Positions 7,986-17,288 of a DNA stretch of 64,000 nucleotides are shown piece by piece. The translations under genes and the position numbers were made by a program. The stretch comes from Paenibacillus sp. Root444D2. Its GTDB lineage: Bacteria; Bacillota; Bacilli; Paenibacillales; NBRC-103111. The stretch's first letter is position 1; every line of letters starts with the position of its first letter. The notes beneath the pieces are model-generated. The model did no database searches. It saw only the letters and a list, made by a program, of their open reading frames with translations, and was not told the origin of the DNA. The stretch covers positions 362,862 to 426,861 of the forward strand of contig NZ_LMEO01000045.1 in the NCBI RefSeq assembly GCF_001426375.1, in the 5' to 3' direction.

Positions 7986-9611
7986 TCATGATCCCGCTCC
8001 TTTAGCGCTATACAGTTGTTTGAACTCAGATGGTGTCATGCCTGTATGTTTTTTAAACAGTTCACTGAAATGCGGCCTGTCTTCGTATCCGAGTGCTTGG
8101 GCGATTTCTTGAACTTGTTTTCCTTCAACCAGCATAATCTTGGCCTGCTCCATCCGCTCAGTTGTCACAAACTGTACAACGGTCATACCCGTTACCTTCT
8201 TAAACAAATTGGCAAAATAACTGCCGCTCAAATAAACAAGCTTGGCATAATCATTAACAGTCATATTTGAAGCTACATTTCGACGTATGTGCTCAATAAC
8301 TTGTTCCACGACTTGGTTCGCATCTTCCACATGACGTTTCTGAATCAACTCACAACCCATTCTGCACAGTTCCTTGATGTTTCCTTGGAGCTCCTTCAGC
8401 TTATAGGATGAAAGATTTTTAATGTACAAAAAATGACGTTCGATCTGTTTCATTTCTTCATGAGTTAGTTTCTCCGAGAAAACACGATTGATCAGAAAAG
8501 CCAGCTCATCACAGAACCCCTTAACCACCTCGGGAGCTGGAGGCACGGATGCAGTAACTGTTTCCTCGAATAGCTCGTCCACAATGGCACTAGCTTTATG
8601 CAAGTTCCCAGACCGCAGGCAATAAAACAGTTCTTTTTCCTTTTCTGGAGAATATCGCGGCGCAGTTTGGTGGACCGGGCTCATATTTCGATAGCTGTAC
8701 ACGGTGTTGCCGCCCGTATAAAAACTATAAGAAAGGGCAGCGAGCGCCTGCGAATAGGAGTACGAAATTTGATGTATCGCCTTTACTTCTTCCCCAATAC
8801 CAAGGGATATGGTATATCGGGAATACTTTTCAACATTTTCACGGCACTGCTCCGAAATGGCTTCCACGCTTAGGGAATCCGGCGGATTGAATATGACTAC
8901 AAACCGGTTCGTGTTATCACGGAACACAAATCCTTTGGTGAACCGCCTTAAACTTTCTTCTAAAATGTTTTGCACGGTAAATCTGATCAACTCTACCTCT
9001 TGCACAGGCAAAGTCTCGGTTTGTTCAGCGAATTGATCGATTTCCGTAAGCATGACTACAAAGCGCTCGCGCTCCAATCCGATGTTCAAGAAGTCCCAAC
9101 GTCTGGCTGCTTGTTCGGGGGTCGTTCGAAATTGCAGCAGAAGTTGAAAATACTCCTGCCTTAAATACGGCAAGCTTTCCCGCAGCTTTCTTTCCATCTC
9201 ATGATAGCGCTGATTTTCCCCCATTTCATCTTCAATCGACTTTCTTGCTTTTAAGACCACTTCAATAATTTTTTGCGGCGTATATGGTTTGACAATATAA
9301 TCGAATGCACCGAGCTGAACGGCCTGCTGCGCATATTCAAAATCGGTATAACCGCTTAAAAAAACAATTCTCGTACGTGGAAACTTTTTCAATACCTGCC
9401 TGGTCATCTCCAAACCGTTTATTTTCGGCATCCGAATATCGGTCAGTACAATGTGGGGCTCAGTTTCGTAGATGAGTTCAATCCCTTTCTCACCGTTGCT
9501 CGCTGTTCCTACAATGCGAATGCCATGAGTCTCCCAATTAATTTGGTTCGAGATCCCTTGCACCACGGTCTTGATATCATCAATTACGCACATCCTAAGT
9601 TCTGTCGTCAT
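7986..9611 (-). CDS. YesN-type response regulator with AraC-type DNA-binding domain
   Basis: A 541-residue regulator with an N-terminal receiver domain (about 1-120) whose phospho-acceptor Asp lies in VLTDIRMPKING near residue 56. A middle linker domain follows, then a C-terminal double helix-turn-helix of the AraC family (about 440-540, LSGSYFANLFKKVTG and IAQALGYEDRPHFSELF). The frame is open to a GTG at 9626; I prefer the ATG at 9611 because an AGGTGAGGG ribosome site lies ahead of it. It overlaps the sensor kinase gene by 17 nt and should activate the adjacent sugar-uptake and glycan genes. Confidence 0.92.
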   Translation of the reverse strand: MTTELRMCVIDDIKTVVQGISNQINWETHGIRIVGTASNGEKGIELIYETEPHIVLTDIRMPKINGLEMTRQVLKKFPRTRIVFLSGYTDFEYAQQAVQLGAFDYIVKPYTPQKIIEVVLKARKSIEDEMGENQRYHEMERKLRESLPYLRQEYFQLLLQFRTTPEQAARRWDFLNIGLERERFVVMLTEIDQFAEQTETLPVQEVELIRFTVQNILEESLRRFTKGFVFRDNTNRFVVIFNPPDSLSVEAISEQCRENVEKYSRYTISLGIGEEVKAIHQISYSYSQALAALSYSFYTGGNTVYSYRNMSPVHQTAPRYSPEKEKELFYCLRSGNLHKASAIVDELFEETVTASVPPAPEVVKGFCDELAFLINRVFSEKLTHEEMKQIERHFLYIKNLSSYKLKELQGNIKELCRMGCELIQKRHVEDANQVVEQVIEHIRRNVASNMTVNDYAKLVYLSGSYFANLFKKVTGMTVVQFVTTERMEQAKIMLVEGKQVQEIAQALGYEDRPHFSELFKKHTGMTPSEFKQLYSAKGAGS

Positions 9612-11370
9612 CGTTATATCCCTCACCTGCTAGTGGTATTGTTAGTGTGACCGAGGTAGATATATGCGGTTCGCTGCTCAGGTCGATATCAGCTTCACTT
9701 CCGTAATGCAGCCGCAATCGTCCATAAACGTTACGGAGGGCATAGCTTTTTTTGAAAGTTTGTTCTAGCCGCATGTCAGCCTTGACGGTTTGGACGTCCA
9801 TCCCAGCACCGTTATCCTCCACACGCAGCCGCAGACTATCGCTCAGACATGTAATCGAAATCCGAATTATCCCCATTCCCTCCATTTCTTGAAATCCGTG
9901 CAGAATGGAGTTTTCCACCAAGGGCTGCAAGATAATTTTCAATATCGGCTTCTCCAGCAACGAATCATCTTCAAGCTCAATCGTGTAATCGAACAGACCT
10001 TCATAGCATTTTTGCTGTAGATTTAAATACTGGCTAACATGATCAATTTCCTTGGCCAGTGTCGTCATCTCGTTTCCGCCGTTAAGACCTAGCTGGAACA
10101 GTAACGAAAGTGAGGTGATCATCTCCGTGACATCTCGGTTTTGAGACGATTCCGACTTCCAAATGATTGTGTTTAATGTATTATACAAAAAATGCGGATC
10201 AATTTGAGCCTGCAGTGCTTTGACCTCCATTTTACGTTTCTCATACTCGGCTTCCTTAACGTCCTCAATGAGAGAAGAAATTTCCTCCAGCATACGGTTA
10301 AACTTCAATCCGACCTGCGTAACCTCGTCTTCGTATTTGCTGGTAAACCGTACATCGAGATTGTTTTGCTCAACCTTCTTCATAAGCCCCTGCAGTTTGT
10401 GCAAAGGCTTCAGCAATAAGCTCGAAATGACATTGGACAGAACGAAAGCCAATGTGGCGCAGCACAACATGATCCATAATGTGGCCGTTTTGATACGGTT
10501 CACCTGACGGAGTAAATCCGATTGTATTTGCACACTGACAAGCGTCCAGTTGCCCGCCAGCGTTAGCCGCGAATAATTGACCAAATACGGACTTCCGCCC
10601 ATGTTATATTTGAAAAAGCCTCGCTGCTGCCTCTGCAAGAGCTTCATGAACTCCGGGTCCCGCTGGAATGAAGAGAAACGTGATCCAAGCGGAAGCACAG
10701 CTTCACCACTGCCGGTTACAAGAAAATAATGGTCTGCAGGAACGAGCAGATCGTCGGTGATGGCACTCAGAATCGCATCTTCCTTTACATTGACTACGAC
10801 ATAAGCGTCATGGACATTCAAATCCGTGATCGGCTTCATGATCAGGGAGATGACCCGCTGATTCCCCAAAAACAGGGGATCCTCATGGTCTTCCACCCAG
10901 ATGACGCGATCGGTGCTATCCAAATAACGTGAAAACAACGTATCCTTGAAGCTAGTTTGACTGTTACGATGATCGGTTGTCGCATAAAACTCTCCTGCAG
11001 GCGTATAAATCAAAACGGATTGGATCGAAGGCTCGATCAGTTTCATTTGCCCAAGAGGGATTTGCATCGAAGACAACCTTGTGTAGTAGGATCCCGAAGA
11101 ATGAGAGTACACGTCCTCCATAGCCGATTTGAACGCATCGCTAAGCATCATAGTTGAGGCCGTCACAATGATGTGACGCAGCTTCTCATCCAGCACGCGC
11201 GCGGATTTATTGAGCGTATTCTGGCTGGAAATGAAAGCCTCCTGTTCTGTCGATCGAAAGGCAATCCAATAGGACATTAAGCCCGTTAGCGCGATGGAAA
11301 GGACGGTCAACATCAGGAACGAGATCCATAATCGGCGGCGCAAAGATAGCCGGTAATACCATTTTTTCAA
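9595..11370 (-). CDS. YesM-type sensor histidine kinase
   Basis: A 591-residue membrane kinase: TM1 (about 12-35), an extracytoplasmic dCache-like sensor region, TM2 (about 295-315), HAMP, then a His_kinase domain with ALQAQIDPHFLYNTLN carrying the phospho-acceptor His, and a HATPase domain (LVENSILHGFQE, DNGAGMD). It starts at TTG 11370, with AAGGAGGG 7 nt upstream. This is the usual partner of YesN-type regulators and senses extracellular sugars or the loaded binding protein in related systems. The ligand is unknown; the nearby glycan hydrolases suggest an oligosaccharide. Confidence 0.92.
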   Translation of the reverse strand: MKKWYYRLSLRRRLWISFLMLTVLSIALTGLMSYWIAFRSTEQEAFISSQNTLNKSARVLDEKLRHIIVTASTMMLSDAFKSAMEDVYSHSSGSYYTRLSSMQIPLGQMKLIEPSIQSVLIYTPAGEFYATTDHRNSQTSFKDTLFSRYLDSTDRVIWVEDHEDPLFLGNQRVISLIMKPITDLNVHDAYVVVNVKEDAILSAITDDLLVPADHYFLVTGSGEAVLPLGSRFSSFQRDPEFMKLLQRQQRGFFKYNMGGSPYLVNYSRLTLAGNWTLVSVQIQSDLLRQVNRIKTATLWIMLCCATLAFVLSNVISSLLLKPLHKLQGLMKKVEQNNLDVRFTSKYEDEVTQVGLKFNRMLEEISSLIEDVKEAEYEKRKMEVKALQAQIDPHFLYNTLNTIIWKSESSQNRDVTEMITSLSLLFQLGLNGGNEMTTLAKEIDHVSQYLNLQQKCYEGLFDYTIELEDDSLLEKPILKIILQPLVENSILHGFQEMEGMGIIRISITCLSDSLRLRVEDNGAGMDVQTVKADMRLEQTFKKSYALRNVYGRLRLHYGSEADIDLSSEPHISTSVTLTIPLAGEGYNDDDRT

Positions 11371-11466
11371 GGGTGCTCCCTCCTTTCTAAAGAAGAGAAG
11401 AGACGCGCCGCATTCAGCAGCGCGCCCCTTCCCGTATGCGAAACATCCTCAAGTTCGACTGCCCGC

Positions 11467-12876
11467 CTACTTGGCGAGGCTGCCCTGCAGCTTATTCGGA
11501 TCAAAGTCCGGATTCGCTTTCATCTTCGTGTCACCAGCCGCCCGCGCTTTCTCCAATGCCGCATTATAACGGGTTGTCAAATCGCTCAAAAGTTTGTCCA
11601 CATCTCCGCCACTCAGCATATATTTAACGACGGAGTCGCCTGTCTTCATTCCTTCCACCTTAGCCTCTGTAACACCGGTCGGTGCCGGAGCATACAGACC
11701 GTCGAATTTACTTGGCAGGAAGCCGTCGATCCCCGGCATGGTCGGTTTTTTCGCAGCTGCGTTGACATCCGTAACGATGGAGATTCCAAAGCCTTTCTCA
11801 TGGTATTCCTTCTGGAAGTCCAGCGTATACAAATACTGCATAAACTTCCATGCCGCGTCTTTGTGCTGCGTGTTTTTGTTAATTCCAATGTAGTTACCTG
11901 CAATTACCGAGACAGTCCCTTTCTGGTTGCCGTCGATCGTAGGAGGCAAAGCAGCGGCCCAGTTTACTTTGGTCGGGAATTGCGATTGATATACGGCCGG
12001 CTCGCCGGAATGGTTCAAGTACATGCCGATTTTTCCTGCCGCGAACTGTGCGCGCAGTGGATCGATATCAAGCGATTCGACGCCCGGCAGCATGCTGCCG
12101 TCCTGCTTCATCTGGCGCAGTGCTTCTACTACGGGCTTGTACACTGAGAAATCGTACTGTCCCGTCTTGTAATTGTAGCCGTCCACCTCGCCGGTTCCGC
12201 TCAACGTTCCGATTGGATTGACGATTCTGCTGAAGGCGGAATTGGCGTTTTTGAAATTTTCCGCAAAGCCATATGCACCGATATCTTTGCCGGCTTCCGT
12301 AATCTTCTTGGCATCCTCGACCATTTCCTTAACCGTTTTCGGTGGTTCTTTAATACCGGCCTTTTGGAATAGATCGACGTTATAAATCAATCTCCAGTAT
12401 TGCCCCGTATTCGGCAGCGAATAAATTTTACCGTCGATCGTATTCATTTCTTCAACTTGCAGGTTGCCGAAGCGCTTCTTCATATCGTCAGTCATCAAAT
12501 CGTTGATCGGCAGCAAATATCCTTTTTTCACATAGTTGGGGAAATCGTTTGTCCGGAACACATCCGGCGCTTGATTGCTGGCAAAGGCGATATCGACCGA
12601 CTGATTATAATTATCGGCAAGTACCGTCATTTCAACTTCAATGTTATCCTTGTTTGTTTCGTTGAACTTTTTGATGGCATCTTTCATGTAATCGGCATCG
12701 TGACGGTCAACAGTCCAGTAAGATAGCTTTGTTTTAACTCCTGCAGGTGCAGGGGTGCCCGTAGTACTGGAAGTGCCAGTAGCTTTAGGCTGTTCAGGTT
12801 GCGAGCTGCAAGCCGCGAGTGAAGCGACCAAAGTAACACCGAGCAGCGTGTTCATGACAAGTTGTTTCTTCTTCAT
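11467..12876 (-). CDS. Sugar ABC transporter substrate-binding lipoprotein
   Basis: A 469-residue extracellular solute-binding protein of family 1. The signal peptide ends in lipobox SLAACSS (Cys about 23), followed by a Thr/Pro-rich linker and a two-lobed binding domain starting LSYWTVDRHDADY. It lies downstream of the two permease genes and upstream of the kinase/regulator pair. No ATPase gene is present, as is common in Paenibacillus, where a shared MsmX-type ATPase serves many importers. A 160-nt spacer with a cre-like site precedes it, so it may have its own promoter. Confidence 0.92.
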   Translation of the reverse strand: MKKKQLVMNTLLGVTLVASLAACSSQPEQPKATGTSSTTGTPAPAGVKTKLSYWTVDRHDADYMKDAIKKFNETNKDNIEVEMTVLADNYNQSVDIAFASNQAPDVFRTNDFPNYVKKGYLLPINDLMTDDMKKRFGNLQVEEMNTIDGKIYSLPNTGQYWRLIYNVDLFQKAGIKEPPKTVKEMVEDAKKITEAGKDIGAYGFAENFKNANSAFSRIVNPIGTLSGTGEVDGYNYKTGQYDFSVYKPVVEALRQMKQDGSMLPGVESLDIDPLRAQFAAGKIGMYLNHSGEPAVYQSQFPTKVNWAAALPPTIDGNQKGTVSVIAGNYIGINKNTQHKDAAWKFMQYLYTLDFQKEYHEKGFGISIVTDVNAAAKKPTMPGIDGFLPSKFDGLYAPAPTGVTEAKVEGMKTGDSVVKYMLSGGDVDKLLSDLTTRYNAALEKARAAGDTKMKANPDFDPNKLQGSLAK

Positions 12877-12933
12877 GTTGTGAAACCCTCCTAATTTTTA
12901 TTTTACCTCAAAACAAAATGCTTCGTCACAAAA

Positions 12934-12947
12934 TGTAACTGCTTTCA
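12934..12947. promoter_or_regulatory. Possible CcpA (cre-like) site
   Basis: TGTAACTGCTTTCA matches the Bacillus cre consensus TGWAANCGNTNWCA with one mismatch. It lies about 60 bp upstream of the binding-protein gene. Catabolite repression of a sugar transporter would be expected, but a single degenerate site is weak evidence. Confidence 0.35.
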
Positions 12948-13036
12948 TAATATAATCGCTCATCAAGCTGAACCGTGAAGGGCAAATCAACTTTCGAAGA
13001 GGGGATAAAACACTTTTTTAGTTAGGCGACCCACAT

Positions 13037-13903
13037 TTAACCTTTCAAGCTGCCCGCTGTCACCTGAACGAAAGATTTGTTCGCAATGATGTACACGACC
13101 AGAATCGGAAGGAAGGATAGGCATGCTCCTGCCATCATAAGATGTATCTCTGCGGCTGCGCCGATTCCGTAACGCAAATTGGCCAGCCCCACCGTTAGCG
13201 TTTGCAGCTTCGGATTCGTCATCGTGAAAACAAGCGGCAAGATGTACTCGTTCCATGCGCCTCGGAAGGTGAACAAAGCGGTGACGCCGAGCGCAGGACG
13301 CAGCAGTGGAAGAATGATCCGCCAATAAACCGTGTAGAAATTGCAGCCATCAAGATAAGCGGCTTCATCCAGATCTTTGGGTATCGCTTTGAAAAAACCG
13401 ATCAGCATAAAATAGACTGTGGCATGCGCGCTAATTAAGATAAGAACGACACCCCACAGCGACTTATTTAGCCCAAGCTTTACCATTAGATCGAATTGCG
13501 GCCTAAGAACAACGGCTCCTATTGAGATGAACATCGTGCTCGCTTGCAAAATCACATATAGGCGTTTGCCTGGGAACCGCGTACGGTCCACAGCATAGGC
13601 GGACATTGAAGCAACGAGTAATGTGCCGATCGTAACTGCCGTGCTGACAAATAAGCTGTTCCAAGTAAAGCGTGAGAAATTCGCTTGTTTCCATGCAGTC
13701 GCGTAGTTGGAAAACTTCCAGATCGAAGGCAACAGAGTCGCTCCCGTTGTCAATTCTGCATTTGTTTTGAATGATCCCAGAATCGCCATAGCCATGGGAA
13801 ATAACGTGAATAAGGCTATGGCCAGCAAAAATATCCATTTCAAAATATGTCCCGCGACATGTCCGCTTCTAAGGACGCTCGATTTCGTTTGTGTATTCGT
13901 CAT
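13037..13903 (-). CDS. Carbohydrate ABC transporter permease (MalG-type)
   Basis: A 288-residue inner-membrane permease with six membrane segments and the EAA loop EAAYLDGCNFYTVYWRIILPLLRPAL (about 192-217), which contacts the ATPase. The C-terminus SFVQVTAGSLKG is typical of the CUT1 family. It lies 22 nt after the partner permease gene and pairs with it to form the importer channel. Confidence 0.93.
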   Translation of the reverse strand: MTNTQTKSSVLRSGHVAGHILKWIFLLAIALFTLFPMAMAILGSFKTNAELTTGATLLPSIWKFSNYATAWKQANFSRFTWNSLFVSTAVTIGTLLVASMSAYAVDRTRFPGKRLYVILQASTMFISIGAVVLRPQFDLMVKLGLNKSLWGVVLILISAHATVYFMLIGFFKAIPKDLDEAAYLDGCNFYTVYWRIILPLLRPALGVTALFTFRGAWNEYILPLVFTMTNPKLQTLTVGLANLRYGIGAAAEIHLMMAGACLSFLPILVVYIIANKSFVQVTAGSLKG

Positions 13904-13925
13904 TGTTGGTAGCTCCCCGCTTTCA

Positions 13926-14822
13926 TTATTCCCGATTCAATCGTTTGGACATATAGAAATAAAGGACTGTGATCAAACCGACAATCAGTGCTGTTACAAA
14001 CCCGACTGCGCTGCCGTAGCCGATCTGCTGTACGGTTGAAGCCGATGCGGAAACCGGGAAAAACAGTTTATAAACGTAGAGGTACATGACATCGGTTTTG
14101 CCGAACGGTCCGCCCTCGGTTAGAACCATAATGCTTTCATAGCCCTTTAAGGCAGTGATGATGGCTAGCATAATGATCATTTGTAGAACAGGACCCAGCA
14201 TCGGAATCGTAATGTACCAAAATTTGTGTGCTGAATTCGCTCCATCAATCGATGCGCTCTCATACAGATCTTCGGGAATACCTTGCAGACCAGCAATGAA
14301 AAGCAACATATAGTTACCGATCGCCCCCCAGATAGCCGTAATAATTATGGTCAGCATGGCATAATTCGGTCCTAGCCACTCAATCGCTTTAGAAATCAAT
14401 CCATATTTGATTAAAAATTGATTGAGCAAACCGTTATACGAATTAAAAATGGTAAAGAAAACGATCGACATGACCGATGTACTGATAATGGTTGGCATAA
14501 AATAAATGGCACGTAACAGTCCCTTGGCTTTCAGCCCCCGATTAAGTATGACGGCGAGTAAAAGGGAAATCGGCAAAACGATGATAATTTTACCGCTTGC
14601 ATAGATGAAGGTGTTATACACAGAGTGCCAAAACTCCTGATCGCGCAGCAATCTCGAAAAATTGTCGAGTCCAATAAATTTCTCCTGCCCATACCCCTGA
14701 TAATCGTAGAACATATAGCGAAGTGCCCAAGCAATCGGATAGATTCCTAGCACCAAAGTTAAAAATAGACTGGGAAAAATGAATACATAGGAATTGAAAA
14801 GAGTAATCCTTTTTCGCATCAT
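13926..14822 (-). CDS. Sugar ABC transporter permease (MalF-type)
   Basis: A 298-residue permease with six membrane segments and the EAA loop ESASIDGANSAHKFWYITIPMLGP. The frame is open to 14858, but the ATG at 14822 (MMRKRITLF) has AAAGGAGC 6 nt upstream and is preferred. It opens the permease-permease-binding protein-kinase-regulator series. Its leader, between this start and the heparinase gene, contains several strong inverted repeats, including the candidate structured RNA at 14929-15001. Confidence 0.92.
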   Translation of the reverse strand: MMRKRITLFNSYVFIFPSLFLTLVLGIYPIAWALRYMFYDYQGYGQEKFIGLDNFSRLLRDQEFWHSVYNTFIYASGKIIIVLPISLLLAVILNRGLKAKGLLRAIYFMPTIISTSVMSIVFFTIFNSYNGLLNQFLIKYGLISKAIEWLGPNYAMLTIIITAIWGAIGNYMLLFIAGLQGIPEDLYESASIDGANSAHKFWYITIPMLGPVLQMIIMLAIITALKGYESIMVLTEGGPFGKTDVMYLYVYKLFFPVSASASTVQQIGYGSAVGFVTALIVGLITVLYFYMSKRLNRE

Positions 14823-14843
14823 ACATCTGCTCCTTTTAGGTTT

Positions 14844-14865
14844 TTGTACTACAAGCATAGTACAA
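14844..14865. promoter_or_regulatory. Inverted repeat just upstream of the permease ribosome site
   Basis: TTGTACTA and TAGTACAA form a perfect 8-bp inverted repeat with a 6-nt spacer. It lies about 10 nt before the AAAGGAG site of the MalF-type permease. It could be an operator, or a hairpin in the mRNA leader. Confidence 0.45.
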
Positions 14866-14928
14866 CCTCGTAATCGTACGGGAGCGGCAATTCAACTGTG
14901 TCCGTAGGACAAATCAACTGTTTTATTA

Positions 14929-15001
14929 AAGATGAAATCGGATACCTTTCATCTTCAGCAAACGGAAACAAGCCACAAAGGTATCTCTGCGGCTTGTTTC
15001 C
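14929..15001 (-). ncRNA. Candidate structured leader RNA with two kissing hairpins
   Basis: Read on the minus strand, hairpin 1 (15001-14964) has a perfect 11-bp stem GGAAACAAGCC/GGCTTGTTTCC with a 16-nt loop. Hairpin 2 (14955/14937 pairing with 14947/14929) has a perfect 9-bp stem AAGATGAAA/TTTCATCTT with a 9-nt loop. Loop 1 contains GATACC and loop 2 contains GGTATC, a perfect 6-bp complement that can extend to 9 bp by opening three A-U pairs. Neither hairpin is followed by a proper T-run. It lies between the heparinase gene and the permease gene. No known RNA family was recognised. Confidence 0.45.
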
Positions 15002-15124
15002 AAGAATATCAAATTATTTCAACAGAAGGGAAGGCATACGGTTTGCTTTAAGCTTCAGGGCAGCAGCATGTCTAGCTCCAGACGGCAGCTGAACACTTTC
15101 GCTCACGTTCTCCCACGCTGGTGT

Positions 15125-17047
15125 TTACCTGCGAGTCCAGTTGATTTCATTACCATCGAGATGAATTTCCAGATTACCCGCCTTATCTGTATATGAGATC
15201 GATACTTCTTGCCGCCTATGATCAATGTCCAGTCGAGTTATTAGTGGCTGTACCGTATCTTCCTTTAAGTCAATCGGCGTGCAGACGGTCACTATGCCCA
15301 TTTTACCTGTCATTGTTCCTTTTCCGACAATTGTCGATGTTTCCCTTTTGACGCCATAAACTTCAGATACCCATCCTGTCTCGCTGACAACAGTAAAATT
15401 ACCTGAATGATCGCTGCTCGTCATCCAATGCATCTGCAGCTGAATGGCTGAGGAATAGTCAACAGTTGTCTTCAGCATATCTTCATTGCCTCCATCAACG
15501 ATTCGAACCTTCGTGGAGGGAGGAAGTTGAAACCTCTGTTCAATGTCATGCATCCCTTCGCCTTCCAGCCAATCCACGATGATCATCAGACTCCTCTTTT
15601 TCCAAAGCAGCAGCCATCGGCGATGCAGAACCGGGGTATCAAGTCTCATGTAACCATTATGGGAGGCATCGATAAAATCATACTCCTCCCCCGTGATCCA
15701 CCGGTTCGTCACACATTCCGCAAGTGGGGTTCCCCATTCCTGTGAAGAAACATAAGGTGTCTGATCCAATCCATCCACTGTAACGGTATTGTGCGCTCGG
15801 GTGCTCTTGAAATAACGGCGCCATTCCCCTTCTTCATAGGTATACCTCCCTGGATCTAGAAAGAGCAAGTTACGCTTCCACATCCATTCCAGATTTAGCG
15901 CATCAGCATGTCCATGGGCCCCTCCCATGGAGGCGGCATCAAAAAATACATAATGCTGTTCATCCTTCATGATATAAAACCCCGTTTGAGGGAAAGATAC
16001 CGTAGTAGGAAACTGCGTATTAAAGGACTGCTGTTGTTTTTTGAACGTTTCATACCTTTCACTGCCAAACATCCAGAGAATTTCAGCGCTAATTTCGCCC
16101 ATTGAGATAAATTGCTCATCTTCTAGGATCGCACCCAGTAAGGCAAGACGCTCCGTACCGGAACTTAATAGATCGGAATCACCCGCAGCTGTAGACCCGT
16201 GATCGGGTCTGATCATCGCATGCGTGAATGCTCCCATTCTGCGAAGGTTGTTCGCATACCATTCCGACATCGGATAGCCGGATAGCTTCCCTAGTAAATA
16301 AGGAGCACCAAACATCTCAATACTTCCATTATGATAATGCGTCGTTAACTCGCATTGTACGCCGTCAGGACCAATCTGATGGACCATGCACAACTCCAGT
16401 CGCTCGATTGCAAACTGACGCCAAAACGAGGCTCTAGGATGGTCATGATAAAAAACGCTTATCATAAATAAGCCCTGCATATGCATGATGGCATGATTTA
16501 TTTCCGTGCTTCCCAAATAACTAGTCAAATAATTCGCATGTTCAACTAATGCCAATAGAAACTCTTCTCGGAAAATATCAGAAATAACCGGACTTTCTTC
16601 CATGTATTTAAAGGCGGATATCCATGATTGAACACGAAGGCCCACCTCCAATAAGCGCCAAGGCCCCGGTTGTTGAAAAAAAGTTGCTTTCTCGTAAGAG
16701 AGATACTTCGGAACAGGATTTTGCTGCCACCAACCTCGCAGGTGCTTGATAAAAGTATGGACGTACTCCTCTTTTTGCGTCATCAAATAAGCTCTGCCTA
16801 AATCCAACATGTACCAATGCCGATTGATTACCCACGTGAATTCGAGATCCTTAGAAGGATTATAAAGCCAATCTATTGGTTCGCCCATATAAACCCAATG
16901 ATCCATGTCCATTGTATAGGGAACTCGAAACATATTCTTACATGCTTGCTCTGCATTCTCAATGGATGCCTTTGCAAGCTCTGGATATTCTTGAAGATAA
17001 TGCTTCCCAGCATCCATCAATTCCTGATTCGTTAAATAATAATTCAT
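15125..17047 (-). CDS. Heparinase II/III family polysaccharide lyase
   Basis: A 640-residue protein with an all-helical N-terminal toroid and a C-terminal heparinase II/III beta-sandwich region starting near residue 335. It contains the family hallmark GGAHGHADALNLEW, followed by LDPGRYTYEEGEWRRYF and STRAHNTVTVDG. Enzymes of this fold cleave uronic-acid-containing polysaccharides by beta-elimination. There is no signal peptide, so it should act on imported oligosaccharides in the cytoplasm. The frame runs to 17179, but the upstream 44 residues are basic and atypical; the ATG at 17047 has AGGAGG 9 nt before it. It follows the alpha-mannosidase gene, suggesting a substrate with uronic acid and mannose (inference). 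Confidence 0.88.
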   Translation of the reverse strand: MNYYLTNQELMDAGKHYLQEYPELAKASIENAEQACKNMFRVPYTMDMDHWVYMGEPIDWLYNPSKDLEFTWVINRHWYMLDLGRAYLMTQKEEYVHTFIKHLRGWWQQNPVPKYLSYEKATFFQQPGPWRLLEVGLRVQSWISAFKYMEESPVISDIFREEFLLALVEHANYLTSYLGSTEINHAIMHMQGLFMISVFYHDHPRASFWRQFAIERLELCMVHQIGPDGVQCELTTHYHNGSIEMFGAPYLLGKLSGYPMSEWYANNLRRMGAFTHAMIRPDHGSTAAGDSDLLSSGTERLALLGAILEDEQFISMGEISAEILWMFGSERYETFKKQQQSFNTQFPTTVSFPQTGFYIMKDEQHYVFFDAASMGGAHGHADALNLEWMWKRNLLFLDPGRYTYEEGEWRRYFKSTRAHNTVTVDGLDQTPYVSSQEWGTPLAECVTNRWITGEEYDFIDASHNGYMRLDTPVLHRRWLLLWKKRSLMIIVDWLEGEGMHDIEQRFQLPPSTKVRIVDGGNEDMLKTTVDYSSAIQLQMHWMTSSDHSGNFTVVSETGWVSEVYGVKRETSTIVGKGTMTGKMGIVTVCTPIDLKEDTVQPLITRLDIDHRRQEVSISYTDKAGNLEIHLDGNEINWTRR

Positions 17048-17288
17048 TTCTGTCTTCCTCCTCTTAGGAGTAAGAATAGTGCATCGAATTCCTTCGGCGC
17101 ATCTGATTCTTCGCCTCCACTTTCTCTGAATATGCCCATTATAATAGAGCATGCGAATCGCATGAGATAGGCGTTTCAACTTTCCTAAGGGGAGTATGAT
17201 ACTTTTTTCCTCAAAAGAAGCTTGTTAATTCAGTGAATCATTCAATGATCGAATCGCGCTTCGGGTAAGTTAACAATGATAATGTAAG

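Noticed and set aside
17048..17179. 44-residue N-terminal extension of the heparinase-type protein
   Set aside because: It is strongly basic and unlike the family; AGGAGG precedes the ATG at 17047.
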